A stretch of 64,000 nt of DNA from Reinekea blandensis MED297 (lineage in GTDB: Bacteria > Pseudomonadota > Gammaproteobacteria > Pseudomonadales > Natronospirillaceae): positions 221,016 to 285,015 of the forward strand of contig NZ_CH724153.1 in NCBI RefSeq assembly GCF_000153185.1. Direction: 5' to 3'. Of this stretch, positions 52,205 through 63,000 are shown one piece after another (the stretch's first letter is position 1; the number at the start of each line of letters is the position of its first letter). A program made the position numbers and the translations under genes. The notes beneath the pieces were generated by a model, which made no database searches, had not been told where the DNA came from, and saw only the letters and a list, made by a program, of their open reading frames with translations.

Positions 52205-54559
52205 TCAGGCGTCGGATCGCAGTTGACGATTGGTTTTCTGGGTTGCCTGAAAACTTAACGGGTCCTCCGGCCACGGATGCTTGTTATATCGACCCCGAAG
52301 CTCTTTTCGAACCTCCGGATAGATGTTGGCCCAGAAGTGTGACAGGTCGATGACGCTGGCTACACTGCGGCCATTAGGCGCACAGAGGTCGAGTTCGATG
52401 GGAGTGCCACTGGCGATGGTGGGGCTTTCAGCCAGACCAAAGAGTTCCTGAAGTTTTAAAGTCGCGCGCGCGGTGGCTTTTTCAGGCAGGTACTCAAGTG
52501 TTACCGTTCGGCCGCTCGGCGCGGTCCAATGCCTGGGCAGGGTGCGGTTGAGCCACTGCAGGCGTTCATAACCGAGCCAGTGTTCGAGCACCGGCGATAA
52601 AACCAGATCGTCCAACCTTTTCAGGCCATTCAGGAATGGCATTGCTAAATCGGTCCACTCGCTGCCATCAGGCCACTTTGGCCAGTCATCCAGAAGCGCT
52701 TCGGCTACCTGGCAACGCCGCTTGAATGCCCGGTCTTCTGCGCTCCATGACAGTGCCTCTTCGCCAAAGGCGTCGATATGGTGAGACCATGCTTGAATCT
52801 TTTCTTCCGGTTCGGGTTGGTAGGGCGTCTCGTCCAGATTTAGGCGGCCGAGTCGCCGACGGCGAAGGAAGGCGGCTTTTTGGGTGGGTTGAAAGAGGAC
52901 ATCGGTCTCGATTGGTAAGGTCTCGAGGACTGCTTTGCCGGAAACGGCCACCCAGGCAAAACCCAGGATGTGCTGTTCGCGACGAATGCCATCGATCAGT
53001 AACGCCCATTCGGATGAGCTGGGCACCTGGGTCTGTACGCGGGTACCACTGATCATTTGACCGTCGTTTTTCCCATGAAACCGGATCACCCGGTCGGACA
53101 GGGCTCGCACTAGGAGTGACTCTGAGATCGGTTCGATGGTGCTGTTTGGTTCTAGTTGGAATCGACTTATCAAACGAATGGTTTCTTTGCGGATATCGTC
53201 GGAAAAGTCGCTCAATGTTTGCGGTTGGGTAAAGTCGTAAGCCGGCATCAGGCCTTTGCCAATATGCGCGGCAAGCAGGGCGGCGGCCGTCAGCCGGTTT
53301 TCTGTTTGTGCCAATGCAAGCAAGTGGGCAAGCCAGGGAGGTAGCCCGAGGCGAAGCATCGCCCGACCGTGAGGCGTAATATGGCCGTCGGCCGACAAGG
53401 CGCCCCAGGTCGTCAGTTTTTCTACGGCCAGTGCCAACCGTTGCTTTGGTGGTGTTTCCGGCCAGGGGATTTCTGCTGGCCGATTACCCCAGCCGGCGAT
53501 CAACAGGACTGACTCGGTCAGATCGCTTTCGCGAACGGGCGGTGGCAGATGTGGCACCAGGGATTGTTGATCATCTTCAGACCAGAGCCGGATGCCCTTG
53601 CCGGGTCCCAGGCGACCTGCGCGCCCGGATCGTTGAGTTGCACTGGCTTGGCTGATTCGGCGGGTTTTCAGTTCGGTTAACCCGGTGACCGGATGAACCT
53701 GCGCGTACCGTTCAAGGCCGGTATCAATAACGGTGTGAACCGACGGCAGTGTGATGCTGCTTTCAGCGACATTAGTGGCCAGTATCACGGTGGCGGGTGC
53801 CTGGCTCAGGGCTTGGACATCGGGCGTGGCATTGAGCGTCCCGTGAAGAATCAGAACCGGCATATCTAAGTGCCGTTCAATGGCTCGGATTTCCCGAATA
53901 CCCGGAAGAAATACCAGTATGTGGTGCTCGACATGCTGATATTCGTTGCGAATGACCCGTGCAATGTCCGCAGGTTGCTTGATGTTTGTTGGTTGATACG
54001 TCAGCTTAACCGGATAGGAACGACCGTCAGATTCGATAACCGGCAGTCCGGTTTGTGTCGCGAGCTCCCTGATGTTCAGGGTTGCAGACATGATCAGTCG
54101 GCGAACGGAATCGTCCAGCTCGTTGATGTATTGGTGAATCAAGGCAAAACTCAGATCCTGATCGACCGATCGTTCGTGAAACTCATCGAAAATAACGGTA
54201 CTGCCGCTGATCCGGTCTGGATCATTCAGCAGAATGCGCAGAAAGGTCCCGTAGGTGGTGACCACCAGGCGCGTTGACGCGCTGGTCTTGGCGTCGTCAC
54301 GTAACTGGTAGCCGACGCGTTGACCTACCGGTTCGGCCAGCTGATCCGACAGTTGCCGTGCCGCCATTCGTACGGCCAGTCGTTTCGGAATCAGCAGAAA
54401 GATCGGAGCTTCGCCAGAATCCAAAAACCATAGGGGTAGCTGAGTGGTTTTTCCGGAACCCGGCGGGGCACTGATAATAGCGCCGCCATGTTCGTTCCAG
54501 GCATTCAGCACCGGGTTGCGGATAGCGGCAATCGGAAGGTCGTGTTCAGCCAAGGACAT
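52205..54559 (-). CDS. hrpB: ATP-dependent RNA helicase HrpB
   Basis: About 784 residues from the ATG at 54559. DEAH-type helicase: Walker A is APPGSGKTTQLP, motif II is DEFHERSVDQD (DEFH is usual in HrpB), motif III is MSATLN, and motif VI is QRSGRAGRLGPG. A C-terminal HrpB-type domain follows (IDLCAPNGRSVASVIDLSHFWANIYPEVRKELRGRYNKHPWPEDP). The exact cellular role in bacteria is poorly known. The start overlaps the end of the upstream hypothetical by 14 bases, so they are coupled. Confidence 0.95.
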   Translation of the reverse strand: MSLAEHDLPIAAIRNPVLNAWNEHGGAIISAPPGSGKTTQLPLWFLDSGEAPIFLLIPKRLAVRMAARQLSDQLAEPVGQRVGYQLRDDAKTSASTRLVVTTYGTFLRILLNDPDRISGSTVIFDEFHERSVDQDLSFALIHQYINELDDSVRRLIMSATLNIRELATQTGLPVIESDGRSYPVKLTYQPTNIKQPADIARVIRNEYQHVEHHILVFLPGIREIRAIERHLDMPVLILHGTLNATPDVQALSQAPATVILATNVAESSITLPSVHTVIDTGLERYAQVHPVTGLTELKTRRISQASATQRSGRAGRLGPGKGIRLWSEDDQQSLVPHLPPPVRESDLTESVLLIAGWGNRPAEIPWPETPPKQRLALAVEKLTTWGALSADGHITPHGRAMLRLGLPPWLAHLLALAQTENRLTAAALLAAHIGKGLMPAYDFTQPQTLSDFSDDIRKETIRLISRFQLEPNSTIEPISESLLVRALSDRVIRFHGKNDGQMISGTRVQTQVPSSSEWALLIDGIRREQHILGFAWVAVSGKAVLETLPIETDVLFQPTQKAAFLRRRRLGRLNLDETPYQPEPEEKIQAWSHHIDAFGEEALSWSAEDRAFKRRCQVAEALLDDWPKWPDGSEWTDLAMPFLNGLKRLDDLVLSPVLEHWLGYERLQWLNRTLPRHWTAPSGRTVTLEYLPEKATARATLKLQELFGLAESPTIASGTPIELDLCAPNGRSVASVIDLSHFWANIYPEVRKELRGRYNKHPWPEDPLSFQATQKTNRQLRSDA

Positions 54560-54935
54560 TGCCGTAAGGTAAGAAACGGTTTTGCGTGTTCTGTTTAATC
54601 CAGGCGGTGAGCGCTTTGTCGGGAAAATCACCGCGCTGTTTCAGTTCACGACATATCCAGATCACAGGATTACGATCTCCGGCAAACCAGTCCGGCCAGC
54701 GGTCTTCTGCCAACGTGAAAAACCGGCAAAGCTGTTTGAGGTCGTTGCTGTTACGCGCGGCAATTGCCTCGTGCCAGTCCGACTCCGACGCCGTCATAAA
54801 GGGTTGCAGCGGCTGGACGGTTTCCGGTGCCGCGGCCGGAAAGTGATCGGCGTCGGTTAAGGTTAATGCCTGTTGAACCGCGTCAGATGGAACGGTCGGT
54901 AAGTCGGAACCGGGTTCCCAGGAACCTACAGTCAT
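54546..54935 (-). CDS. hypothetical protein upstream of hrpB
   Basis: 129 residues, soluble. The C-terminal half reads ESDWHEAIAARNSNDLKQLCRFFTLAEDRWPDWFAGDRNPVIWICRELKQRG and may be helical. I recognise no named family. It overlaps hrpB by 14 bases on the same strand, so it is co-expressed and perhaps functionally linked. Confidence 0.65.
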   Translation of the reverse strand: MTVGSWEPGSDLPTVPSDAVQQALTLTDADHFPAAAPETVQPLQPFMTASESDWHEAIAARNSNDLKQLCRFFTLAEDRWPDWFAGDRNPVIWICRELKQRGDFPDKALTAWIKQNTQNRFLPYGNVLG

Positions 54936-55077
54936 AATGCGATCCTCTTTGATGACTCAGGTCTGAATAAACAGATAGCCGACCTGAGTGATTGAAAAAA
55001 CAGAAGCTGAACCGGATATTGGAGGTTTACTGAGAAAAATCAACAGAATCCTGAAAATCCATCGAGAGGAGTGCGTC

Positions 55078-55446
55078 ATGCCGTTTGGATTGTTGCAATG
55101 GGTGTTTCATCGCCGGTTCCTGACCCGATTCGGACGGGTGCACGAGTGGCTGATGAAAGGTTTTGCCAACCATGCCGATCGTGGTCATGCCGAAGCTCAG
55201 GAACTCTACGGGTTTCTGTTGCTGCACCGGGGGCAGGATGACAGCAGTCGTTCGGCTGGGGCTCGCTATCTGATGATGTGCGTCAGCCCGGAGCGTCCTA
55301 AGGTCTGTTGGCAGCTGTATCAGGTGTTCAGTAAAGGCGATGTGCTTGGCTTTAAAGCGGACCCGGAGCGGGCACAGCAATACTATGAGATGGCGCGTGT
55401 CGCCGGGCATCCTCTGGCTCAGGCAGAGCTGCCGATTCCGGGCTGA
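55078..55446 (+). CDS. Sel1/TPR-like small protein
   Basis: 122 residues from the ATG at 55078, chosen because GGAG lies about 7 bases upstream. ANHADRGHAEAQELYGFLLLHRGQ... and KADPERAQQYYEMARVAGHPLAQAEL are Sel1-type repeat ends (A-x-x-G-x-x-x-A). The N-terminus (MPFGLLQWVFHRRFLTRF) is hydrophobic but not a clear signal peptide. It may be a protein-protein adaptor. Confidence 0.7.
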   Translation: MPFGLLQWVFHRRFLTRFGRVHEWLMKGFANHADRGHAEAQELYGFLLLHRGQDDSSRSAGARYLMMCVSPERPKVCWQLYQVFSKGDVLGFKADPERAQQYYEMARVAGHPLAQAELPIPG

Positions 55447-56418
55447 TCAATCGTTCTGCCATTCCCGGGCGAATGGCGTCGCAAACTGCTGTTGTATCCA
55501 TTGGGCATCTTTGCTTTCGTTGCAAAGCAGCAGGATTTTGGTCAGTGCGGCTTCAAAACTCATTCGCCCACAACTGACGGCGCCGTTCTCTGCAAATAGT
55601 GCACTGGCGGCATATTGCCCAAAACTGACTTCCCCTTCATGGCACTGACTGCGGACAAAAATCGGAATGTCCAGATCCTGCATCGCCTGAAGGCTGGCAC
55701 GATTCGCGGCGGTATCGGCCGCGTTGCCATTGCCATAAGCATTGATCAGAATCGCGTCCGGGCGGTCGGTTTGCAATTGCTGCCGTGTCGGCAAGCTAAA
55801 CCCTGGATACAGGGTGTATACCCGGACATCTTGCGTACGCCAGGTCGGGTTAAATGCCACCGGATGGGTTTTTGGCACAGTCGGCCATAGGTTGAGGTCC
55901 CAACCCGGCGCGGCAAACGCGTTGTTTTCCAAAGTGGATGCTTTAGTCACCCGACTTCCGGGTAATGGCTGTTGACCCACAGCAACCATCACTTCGGCGC
56001 GTCCTGAGTTGAGTGTTGCCAGGGCATTGTTCAGATTGTCAATCGCGTCGGTTTGGGGCGCGCTGATAGGGTGCATGGACCCGGTGATCACGACCGGTAT
56101 GCTCAGTGATGTCAGCAAAAAACTTAAAGCGGTGGCGGTATAGGCCAGCGTGTCGGTTCCGTGAATGATCAACACGCCGTCTACGTCGGGCTGGTTCTCA
56201 ACCGTCTGTTTCAGCTCAAACCAATGTTCTGGCTGCAGATCTGAAGAGTCCAGCAATGGCGACCAGTGCTTCCAGATCAGCCGGTGCTGTTGCCAGTCCT
56301 GCAGCGACGAGTGGGTTGTAAAAGCCTGGGAAATCGCGTCCGGGTGAGGGGTCAGCCCTTTTGGTCCGGTAACCATGCCGATGGTTCCGCCGGTATTGAT
56401 GATCAGATACGTCGACAT
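55447..56418 (-). CDS. ansA: L-asparaginase, type I
   Basis: 323 residues, no signal peptide, so the cytosolic type. Active-site motifs are NTGGTIGMV near the N-terminus (first catalytic Thr) and IHGTDTLAYTATALSFLL (second Thr and Asp). VITGSMHPISAPQTDAIDNLNNAL, NAYGNGNA and RSQCHEGEVSFGQYAAS are typical of bacterial type I enzymes. It converts asparagine to aspartate and ammonia. It lies directly convergent with the Sel1-like gene. Confidence 0.92.
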   Translation of the reverse strand: MSTYLIINTGGTIGMVTGPKGLTPHPDAISQAFTTHSSLQDWQQHRLIWKHWSPLLDSSDLQPEHWFELKQTVENQPDVDGVLIIHGTDTLAYTATALSFLLTSLSIPVVITGSMHPISAPQTDAIDNLNNALATLNSGRAEVMVAVGQQPLPGSRVTKASTLENNAFAAPGWDLNLWPTVPKTHPVAFNPTWRTQDVRVYTLYPGFSLPTRQQLQTDRPDAILINAYGNGNAADTAANRASLQAMQDLDIPIFVRSQCHEGEVSFGQYAASALFAENGAVSCGRMSFEAALTKILLLCNESKDAQWIQQQFATPFAREWQND

Positions 56419-56467
56419 GCCTGTGTGCTCTTAATGTGGGTCCGCGGCGATCATAAAGGTGCCGTTG

Positions 56468-57103
56468 TCAGGGTTCAATTTCCAGTAATTCCCGGAAATC
56501 CGGGTAGCGGGCTTGAGCGCGCTTCCAGGTTTCTTTGGCGCTGGCGGTCTGTTCCAGAGCGCTGAGGGTTTTGACTTTCCACAGCCAGGCGTCCTCATGT
56601 CCCCAGGCATCCGACGTTTCATATTGAGTTAAGGCATCGTTGAATAACGCCAGGGCCGCCTCACGATCACCGCCGAGCAGTGCTGGTGTGTTAAAGCTCG
56701 CGATTCCTTTGACCATCAGGGTTGGGGCGTGGCCCTGGCTCTGTTCGCAAGTCGCCAGAGCATCTTCAGCTCGACCGGCAATAAACGCTGCTTGCCAGGG
56801 TTTGATCGAAATGGACAGACCAATGGAAGCGGCATACAACGCGGCTTCATCACAGGATTGATAGTCTTCCAGTGCGTCCTGGACAATCTCCAGTGAGCGT
56901 TTTGCCTGTTTTTTATCGTCATTGCGTAAGGCAATCATCGCGACCCGATAGTGTGCATAAAGCGCTTGAAAGTCCTCGCCCGGTTGCGCGGCGGTCATCA
57001 AGGGGGTGATACGTTCCTGTCGCCAGGCTTCGTCGAGAGAGTCGTTGTCCCAGCAGAGTGCCAGCCCGGGCAAGATCGCCAGAAGCAGGTAGAAAGGTTT
57101 CAA
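56468..57103 (-). CDS. exported protein with TPR-like repeats, unknown function
   Basis: 211 residues with a signal peptide (MKPFYLLLAILPGLALC). Helical repeats follow: EDFQALYAHYRVAMIALRNDDKKQAKRSLEIVQDALEDYQ, EAALYAASIGLSISIKPWQAAFIAGRAEDALATCEQSQG and EAALALFNDALTQYETSDAW. It is probably a periplasmic TPR-type protein. The family is not named. It follows bcp on the same strand. Confidence 0.7.
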   Translation of the reverse strand: MKPFYLLLAILPGLALCWDNDSLDEAWRQERITPLMTAAQPGEDFQALYAHYRVAMIALRNDDKKQAKRSLEIVQDALEDYQSCDEAALYAASIGLSISIKPWQAAFIAGRAEDALATCEQSQGHAPTLMVKGIASFNTPALLGGDREAALALFNDALTQYETSDAWGHEDAWLWKVKTLSALEQTASAKETWKRAQARYPDFRELLEIEP

Positions 57104-57162
57104 TGTGTGGCTCCTTAAGCTGATCGCTGTTCTGGCGCTCTATCTGCAAGAAGACGCTTGGA

Positions 57163-57645
57163 TTACATGGCGTCGAGAATGGCCAGTACATCGTCGTGAT
57201 GGGTTTTGGTTTTCACCTTCTCGATAATGTGAGCGAGTTTCCCCTGTTCATCAATGATGAAAGTCACGCGATGGATGCCTTCGTACTCTTTACCCATGAA
57301 CTGTTTCAGCGCCCAGACGCCGTATTTGTCGGCAATGCTGTGATCTTCATCGCTGAGCAGATCAAAGTTCAGATCGTGTTTTTCAATGAACTTGACCAAC
57401 CGATTGGGGGCGTCCGGGCTGATGCCGAGTACGACGGTGTTGCGCTCGGCCAACTCCGCTTGAGTGTCCCGCAGACCGCAGGCCTGAGTGGTGCAACCGG
57501 GCGTCATGGCTTTCGGGTAGAAGTACAGAACCACCTTTTTGCCTTTGAAATCTTTCAATGCGACCTTGTCACCGTTCTGGTTCACGGTGGTGAAAGCAGG
57601 GGCCGCTTTTCCGGTGGCGGGAAGTTCCAGGGGTGGGACCGGCAT
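57163..57645 (-). CDS. bcp: thioredoxin-dependent thiol peroxidase
   Basis: 160 residues, atypical 2-Cys peroxiredoxin of the BCP/PrxQ type. The peroxidatic Cys is in YPKAMTPGCTTQACGLRD, with the resolving Cys 5 residues on (C-x4-C), as in E. coli Bcp. It reduces hydroperoxides using thioredoxin. GGAGA lies just before the start. A possible co-transcribed exported TPR gene follows. Confidence 0.96.
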   Translation of the reverse strand: MPVPPLELPATGKAAPAFTTVNQNGDKVALKDFKGKKVVLYFYPKAMTPGCTTQACGLRDTQAELAERNTVVLGISPDAPNRLVKFIEKHDLNFDLLSDEDHSIADKYGVWALKQFMGKEYEGIHRVTFIIDEQGKLAHIIEKVKTKTHHDDVLAILDAM

Positions 57646-57812
57646 GATGTTCTCCTCGTTTCTCAGGTATGTGTCGACCGGTATTCTACGATAAAACCGG
57701 TCAAAATGGATGAACCAGTCACGGATATTCGGCGGTTTAACGGATGCCGTACGACTGGAAATCAGGTATGCTAGAGGGCTGAGTTGACCAATGCCAAACG
57801 GCTGATTTTATT

Positions 57813-59288
57813 ATGTTTTTTGACCAAAACAGGGTTCAGTTTTTTCGCCCGCTGACGAGTAAGTACCGCGAGCAGGTGGTTGAATGTCTGCGCGAGCTGT
57901 ATCGCCGGCTTTATACCAGCTCCAGTGCCGATTACGGTCACGCTCTGACGCGGGATGATGTGATCGAAACCTTCAGTGCCGCACTGGTTCGCGCACCGGT
58001 TTTGCAGACGGATGATGACGATACCGAAGGTCGGTTTCGCACCTCACGTGAGCAGGCGGGTTGGGTACTTAATCAGCTGCTTGAGTTTGGGTGGTTGGAA
58101 AAACAGGTGGATGAAGCCACCTTGCAGAGCAGTTTTAACTTCAGCCGTTTTGGTCGCACTTTTACCGAACCTTTTGTGGCCACCGATGCCTCACAGGTTC
58201 GCACTCGGCATCGCAACACCCGCAACGTGCGTAACGCCATGAGTTCCTTTTTGGAAAACGGTGAAGCCTATGATCTGTTGGATGCGTGGGAATACTCCGA
58301 GCGCATCATCAGTGATTTCACCGATGTCATTGCCGAACTCGATGACCGCAAACGCTCCCTGGTGCAGCAGATGGAAAATCAGGTGATGATTCAGCAGGCT
58401 ACCAACGACTTTTTTGATTTTATGGAAAAGCGGTTTCAGCCGGACCTGGCCATTCGATTGTCAGCGGACAACGTTGAAAAATATCGCAATGAGATCAGCC
58501 AGAAGATCCAACAGATCCGTCAGCAGGACAAAGGGTTTAAGCAGCAGGCCGAACGCCGCCTGCGAGAGTTATTGCCGGATATGGTTCAGGACGGTCAAAG
58601 TGTATTGTGGATGGTGCTCGACAGCATTGAGCATCGTCTGCAAGCGGCGAGTGACATCATGTTGCCGGCCTTGAGGCGGTCGCTGCAGAGTTTTACCAAG
58701 CGTGCCGACATCATCATCCGTCAGATGAATTATCTGGCCAGCTCCACGCATAACGACATGGTACAGGTGCTGCAGCAGTTCACTGAAAAACCGATAACAG
58801 AGCAGGAAGCACTGCTTGATCGCGCCAGTCAGCTAATGTCTGTACCGCAAATCGGTTTGTTAGACCCGGCTCATATGCGGTTACACAACCGGCGCATTCA
58901 ACGTTCACTGGCTCTGGATGTGGTACCGGACAGCGACGAAGAGTTTGACCGCGATGCCCATAAGGAACTGGTGGTTCAGCAGTGGCTGGATCAGGCATTT
59001 CTGATTAACGACAATCAGGTTCGTGAGTTTCTGGTCCGGCATCTGATGGCTGGCGAATCCATCCGAACGGATGACCTGCCAGTGCGCAGTGCCGCCGACC
59101 TGCTGAATCTGTCGCATGCCATTGAAGTGGGTAGCGCTAACTCGTTGTCCAGTGAGCTGCTGTTTGATGTCACCTACGTTGGTGACGCGCCCGTTGCTAC
59201 AGAATACTTTACCCAACAGGACCTGTTTGAAATCCGGCTGCGTGATGCGAGCGTGCCGGCATCTGAGGAATCTCCCCATGCTTCATGA
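57813..59288 (+). CDS. mksF: condensin MksF (kleisin-type subunit; JetA homologue)
   Basis: 491 residues. The N-terminal winged-helix region ([49 protein letters not shown], and [29 protein letters not shown]) and the long helical centre are typical of MksF/JetA, which bridges the SMC heads. It is the first gene of a three-gene unit, overlapping mksE by 11 bases. The order F-E-B is the standard Mks order. Confidence 0.85.
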   Translation: MFFDQNRVQFFRPLTSKYREQVVECLRELYRRLYTSSSADYGHALTRDDVIETFSAALVRAPVLQTDDDDTEGRFRTSREQAGWVLNQLLEFGWLEKQVDEATLQSSFNFSRFGRTFTEPFVATDASQVRTRHRNTRNVRNAMSSFLENGEAYDLLDAWEYSERIISDFTDVIAELDDRKRSLVQQMENQVMIQQATNDFFDFMEKRFQPDLAIRLSADNVEKYRNEISQKIQQIRQQDKGFKQQAERRLRELLPDMVQDGQSVLWMVLDSIEHRLQAASDIMLPALRRSLQSFTKRADIIIRQMNYLASSTHNDMVQVLQQFTEKPITEQEALLDRASQLMSVPQIGLLDPAHMRLHNRRIQRSLALDVVPDSDEEFDRDAHKELVVQQWLDQAFLINDNQVREFLVRHLMAGESIRTDDLPVRSAADLLNLSHAIEVGSANSLSSELLFDVTYVGDAPVATEYFTQQDLFEIRLRDASVPASEESPHAS

Positions 59289-60027
59289 TCTGGAAAAACA
59301 ACTCGACAAAGCCGGGATCACCCGCAACGAATACAGTGAGTTGCTGATTCGACTGCTGGATTACGGTGTGTTGTGCCGTGATGAAAGCCAAACGGAGCAG
59401 GTGTTGTATGACCGTTACCTGCGTATCGATGGTCTCGTTGCCGATTATCTGGAAGTCATTGGAATCCGCATTCAGCACGAACCCCGTTTTCATTTTGTTC
59501 GCCTGTTTCCGCCCGGCGCCGAAGTTCCGGGTATGGCTGAGCCGCATCAGCAACCGTTTAACAACGGTTTCCGCGTTAAGCTGAATCAATCCGAAGTGGC
59601 CCTCGTGTTGATTCTGCGCAGTCTCTACGACCGCGCACTGCGGGAAGGTCAGCTCGATGAACAGGGCTGTGTGCTGGTGTCCATCGAAAACATCACCATC
59701 TCATTGCGAAACCTGTTGAAACGAACGTTGCCGGACAAACTGACGGAGCGTCGCCAATTGTTTGGTCGTCTGCGACAGCTTCGCCTGATTCAATTGAATC
59801 AGGAAATTCATGAAGACTCGGCCGATCTTTGGATTCGTATCCGCCCGATGATCATCAGCTATGTCTCTGACGATGTTCTGTCCACCTTGTTGGGTGAACA
59901 TTCGTCGGACTCTGAAACTGTGACGGAGCCTGAGTTTGAAACAGCAGCGACGGCCGACACCGAAGAAGAACCCCGTTTACTGACGGATGATCTGCCTGAA
60001 GATCATTCTGTGTTTACCAAGGAATAA
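59278..60027 (+). CDS. mksE: condensin MksE (DUF4194; JetB homologue)
   Basis: 249 residues from the ATG at 59278 (GAGGA 9 bases upstream), overlapping the end of mks[66 protein letters not shown] and [22 protein letters not shown] are characteristic of the DUF4194/MksE winged-helix subunit. The C-terminal 40 residues are acidic and low in complexity. It binds MksF to form the non-SMC subcomplex. Confidence 0.87.
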   Translation: MLHDLEKQLDKAGITRNEYSELLIRLLDYGVLCRDESQTEQVLYDRYLRIDGLVADYLEVIGIRIQHEPRFHFVRLFPPGAEVPGMAEPHQQPFNNGFRVKLNQSEVALVLILRSLYDRALREGQLDEQGCVLVSIENITISLRNLLKRTLPDKLTERRQLFGRLRQLRLIQLNQEIHEDSADLWIRIRPMIISYVSDDVLSTLLGEHSSDSETVTEPEFETAATADTEEEPRLLTDDLPEDHSVFTKE

Positions 60028-60033
60028 ATTGCC

Positions 60034-63000
60034 ATGCGGTTAAGACGATTTATATATGTTAACTGGGGAAACATCCCGGTCATGGATTTCGAGTTCGGAC
60101 CGATTAATCTGTTTTCCGGCGGTAATGGTTCCGGAAAGACCACGGCGGCGGATGCCATTCAGACCATTATGACGGCTGCGCACGACACACTGTTTCATTT
60201 CAACCCGGGACAGGATGAAGCGACGCAACGTGGCCGCGGTAAACAAGTCCGTACGCTGGCGTCGTATGTCATGGGTTGTGATGATGGCTCCTTTGCCCGC
60301 ACCGAACCCACGGTGGGTTATCTGGCCGCAGTCTTCCATCCAACGCAGGGTGAAAGTGCCGAACCGTTCACGGCCATCATCGGCGTCACGGCTTACATCG
60401 ACAAAGCAGGCGCGACACCCGTGGCACGTCAGTCCGATATGATGTACATGATCGTCCCCGATGCTGAACTCACCAAGGCTGATTTCGTGCAGGATATCGA
60501 TGGCGTCAGTCGTGTCGTATCACTGGATCGGCTGAACGCGCATTTCAAACATCAGAAAATTGAGTCCGCTGAAAAGTACGACACTAAAAAGCAATATCTG
60601 CGGCGTCTGTATTCTGCTCTGCGTGGTCGTAAAGATGCGATCAGTGAGCGCGAGGCGATGAACGCTGCGCGTTCTTTCTCACGGTTTATGGCGTACAAAC
60701 CGGTAAAAAGTATTGATGGCTTTGTGGCTCAGGAAATTCTTGAGAAAAAAGATCTGGGCGAAGCCATTCGCACCGTCTCCGATCTGATGAAAACCATTAA
60801 TGGTCTCGAAGGCGAAGCTAACCGTTTGAAATCGATTATCGATCGTCTGGTCCGGGCGCGAACGCAGGCTAATGGCTATGTTGATCGCTGGATTGAGTAC
60901 AATGTTGCCGATTATGTGGCGGCCAAATCCCGTTTTCTTGCTGACCAGAAAAAATACCTGGCCACCAAGTCTGAGCAGCAACGTGTGCGACACGAACTGG
61001 ATCAGCTCAACGACGACCTGGACATTGCCACGGAGCGTCGCAACCAGACCGATGAACAGCGTGTGTCGATGGAGGCCCGCAGGCTGGGTATCGGTGCTCT
61101 GCAGGATAAAGACCGTTTTGAAAACAAAATTGCAGCCTCAACCGCGACATTGCAAAAACAGGCAACGCCGTTGCTGGAGCAGAACGATGCTCTGGAAGGT
61201 ACCTTGTCAGCCTCGGCTGTCATTCATAAAACGCTGTTAACGTCGTCACTGGCGACTGAGTTGCCGTCGATGGCTGACAAGTCATTGCTGCAGACGTCCA
61301 AAAAAGTGGCTCAGTCTCAGGCGCTGGGTATCGATTTTCGCAGTTTGCTCAATCAGGATTGGATCGATATTTCGCCGCTGGAACAACATCTGGACTCGGC
61401 CATCGCACAACAGGCACTGCTCAATGAATGGCGGGAACTGTGGTTCAATGCTGAACTGCATGCGGATGGTGTATCGCGCCGCGATCAGTTGCAAAGACTG
61501 GTGGATCGACGTGAACAGAAACTGATGCAGGTGCGCACCAATCTGTCACGTAAGCAGCAGGACATCGACAGTCTGTCGACTGAGCAGATCAACTATCCGT
61601 ATCATGTGCGGATGGCTCTGGAAGCCATTCGTCGAGAGTGTCCTGAAGCCGACACTCGCGTTCTCTGCGACCACGTCGAGGTGGTAGACGAAAAATGGCA
61701 GGCGGCCGTCGAAGGCTATATGGGTGGTGCCCGTTTTGCGATCCTTGTCGAAGCCGACTATGAAGCACAGGCGATTCAAATCGTCCGCGGCCTGCCGAAA
61801 GACAATCGCGCCCGCGTCATTCAGGGCAGTAAAGCCCGTCAGGATGCCGCTAGGGTGTCGTTACCAGCTAACTCTATTGTGCACCTGATGTCTTTTGATC
61901 ATGCCGTCGCCAAAGCTTATGTCACCGCCAGTTATGGTCTGGTGGAACAGGCAAAAGACGCTCAGGCGCTGAAGTCGATTCGGCGTGGTGTCACCGCGAA
62001 CGGGTTGGGCAGTGGTGCCTATGCTATGTATCGCTGTGATATTCCGGAAAGCGAACTGGTGTTCGGGCAGGGCGCACGGGAAAAAGCGCTGTCGGCCAAA
62101 AAGCGAGAGCTGAACGAACTGGCGACGCAGGCTAATGAGTTACAGGCGCGTGTCAGTGAGGTCAGTGAGCTCTACAAAGCAGTGAACCAGTTGCGACACC
62201 TGCAGCATGGGCAGTTAATGCGTGACATGCTGGAAACTCAGCGTGAGTTGCGAAAAGCCGAACAGGCACTTGCAGCACTTGACCTCAGCGATGCTCAAGG
62301 TATTGAAGAAGAGTATCGCGCGGTGGTTACACAGCTTAACGAGTTGAACCAGAAGATTCGCGATGGTGATGAGAAGAAAGGGTCGCTGAACCAGCGGATT
62401 GAAGCCCTGACTCGCCAGTGCGAGTTGCTTAGCGCTCAACAGGAAAAAACCGAGTTGCGGGCAGAAGAAAAAGAGCAGTATCTGCGTGATATCGTTGAAG
62501 TCTGGCCAAACTTTGATGTTGAAAAACGTCTGGCTGAAGCCGACCAGCAAGCCGAAGATTCGGACGCAGATACAGAAGAGAATCTGCGCAAATCGCTGGA
62601 AAGTGAGTTAAATGCCAAGTCGCATGAGTTCGAGCAGCTGTTAAAAGAACATAATCAGGATTGTCAGCCACAGGATGCCATTGTTGTCGAACTGAACTAC
62701 AGCGTGTTGCACAACGTCGAGTTTTTCCGAGGCATGGTCGGGTTGGCGCGCGACGTAGATCGGGTGCATAACCGTGTTAAAAACAACGTCCTGGTGGAAA
62801 AGGTTGACCAGCTTGGTGTTTTGAAAGAAAGCTTTAACAGCGCGTTTGTGACCAATCTGTGCCACTCGATTCACCAGGCGATCAATGATGGTAAAAAGGT
62901 GTTGATGGACCTGAACCGGGAACTGGAACACCATCGCTTCGGTGCGGATCGCGAACGCTACTGGTTTGATTACGAATGGGTGCCGGAATTTAAAGAGTAT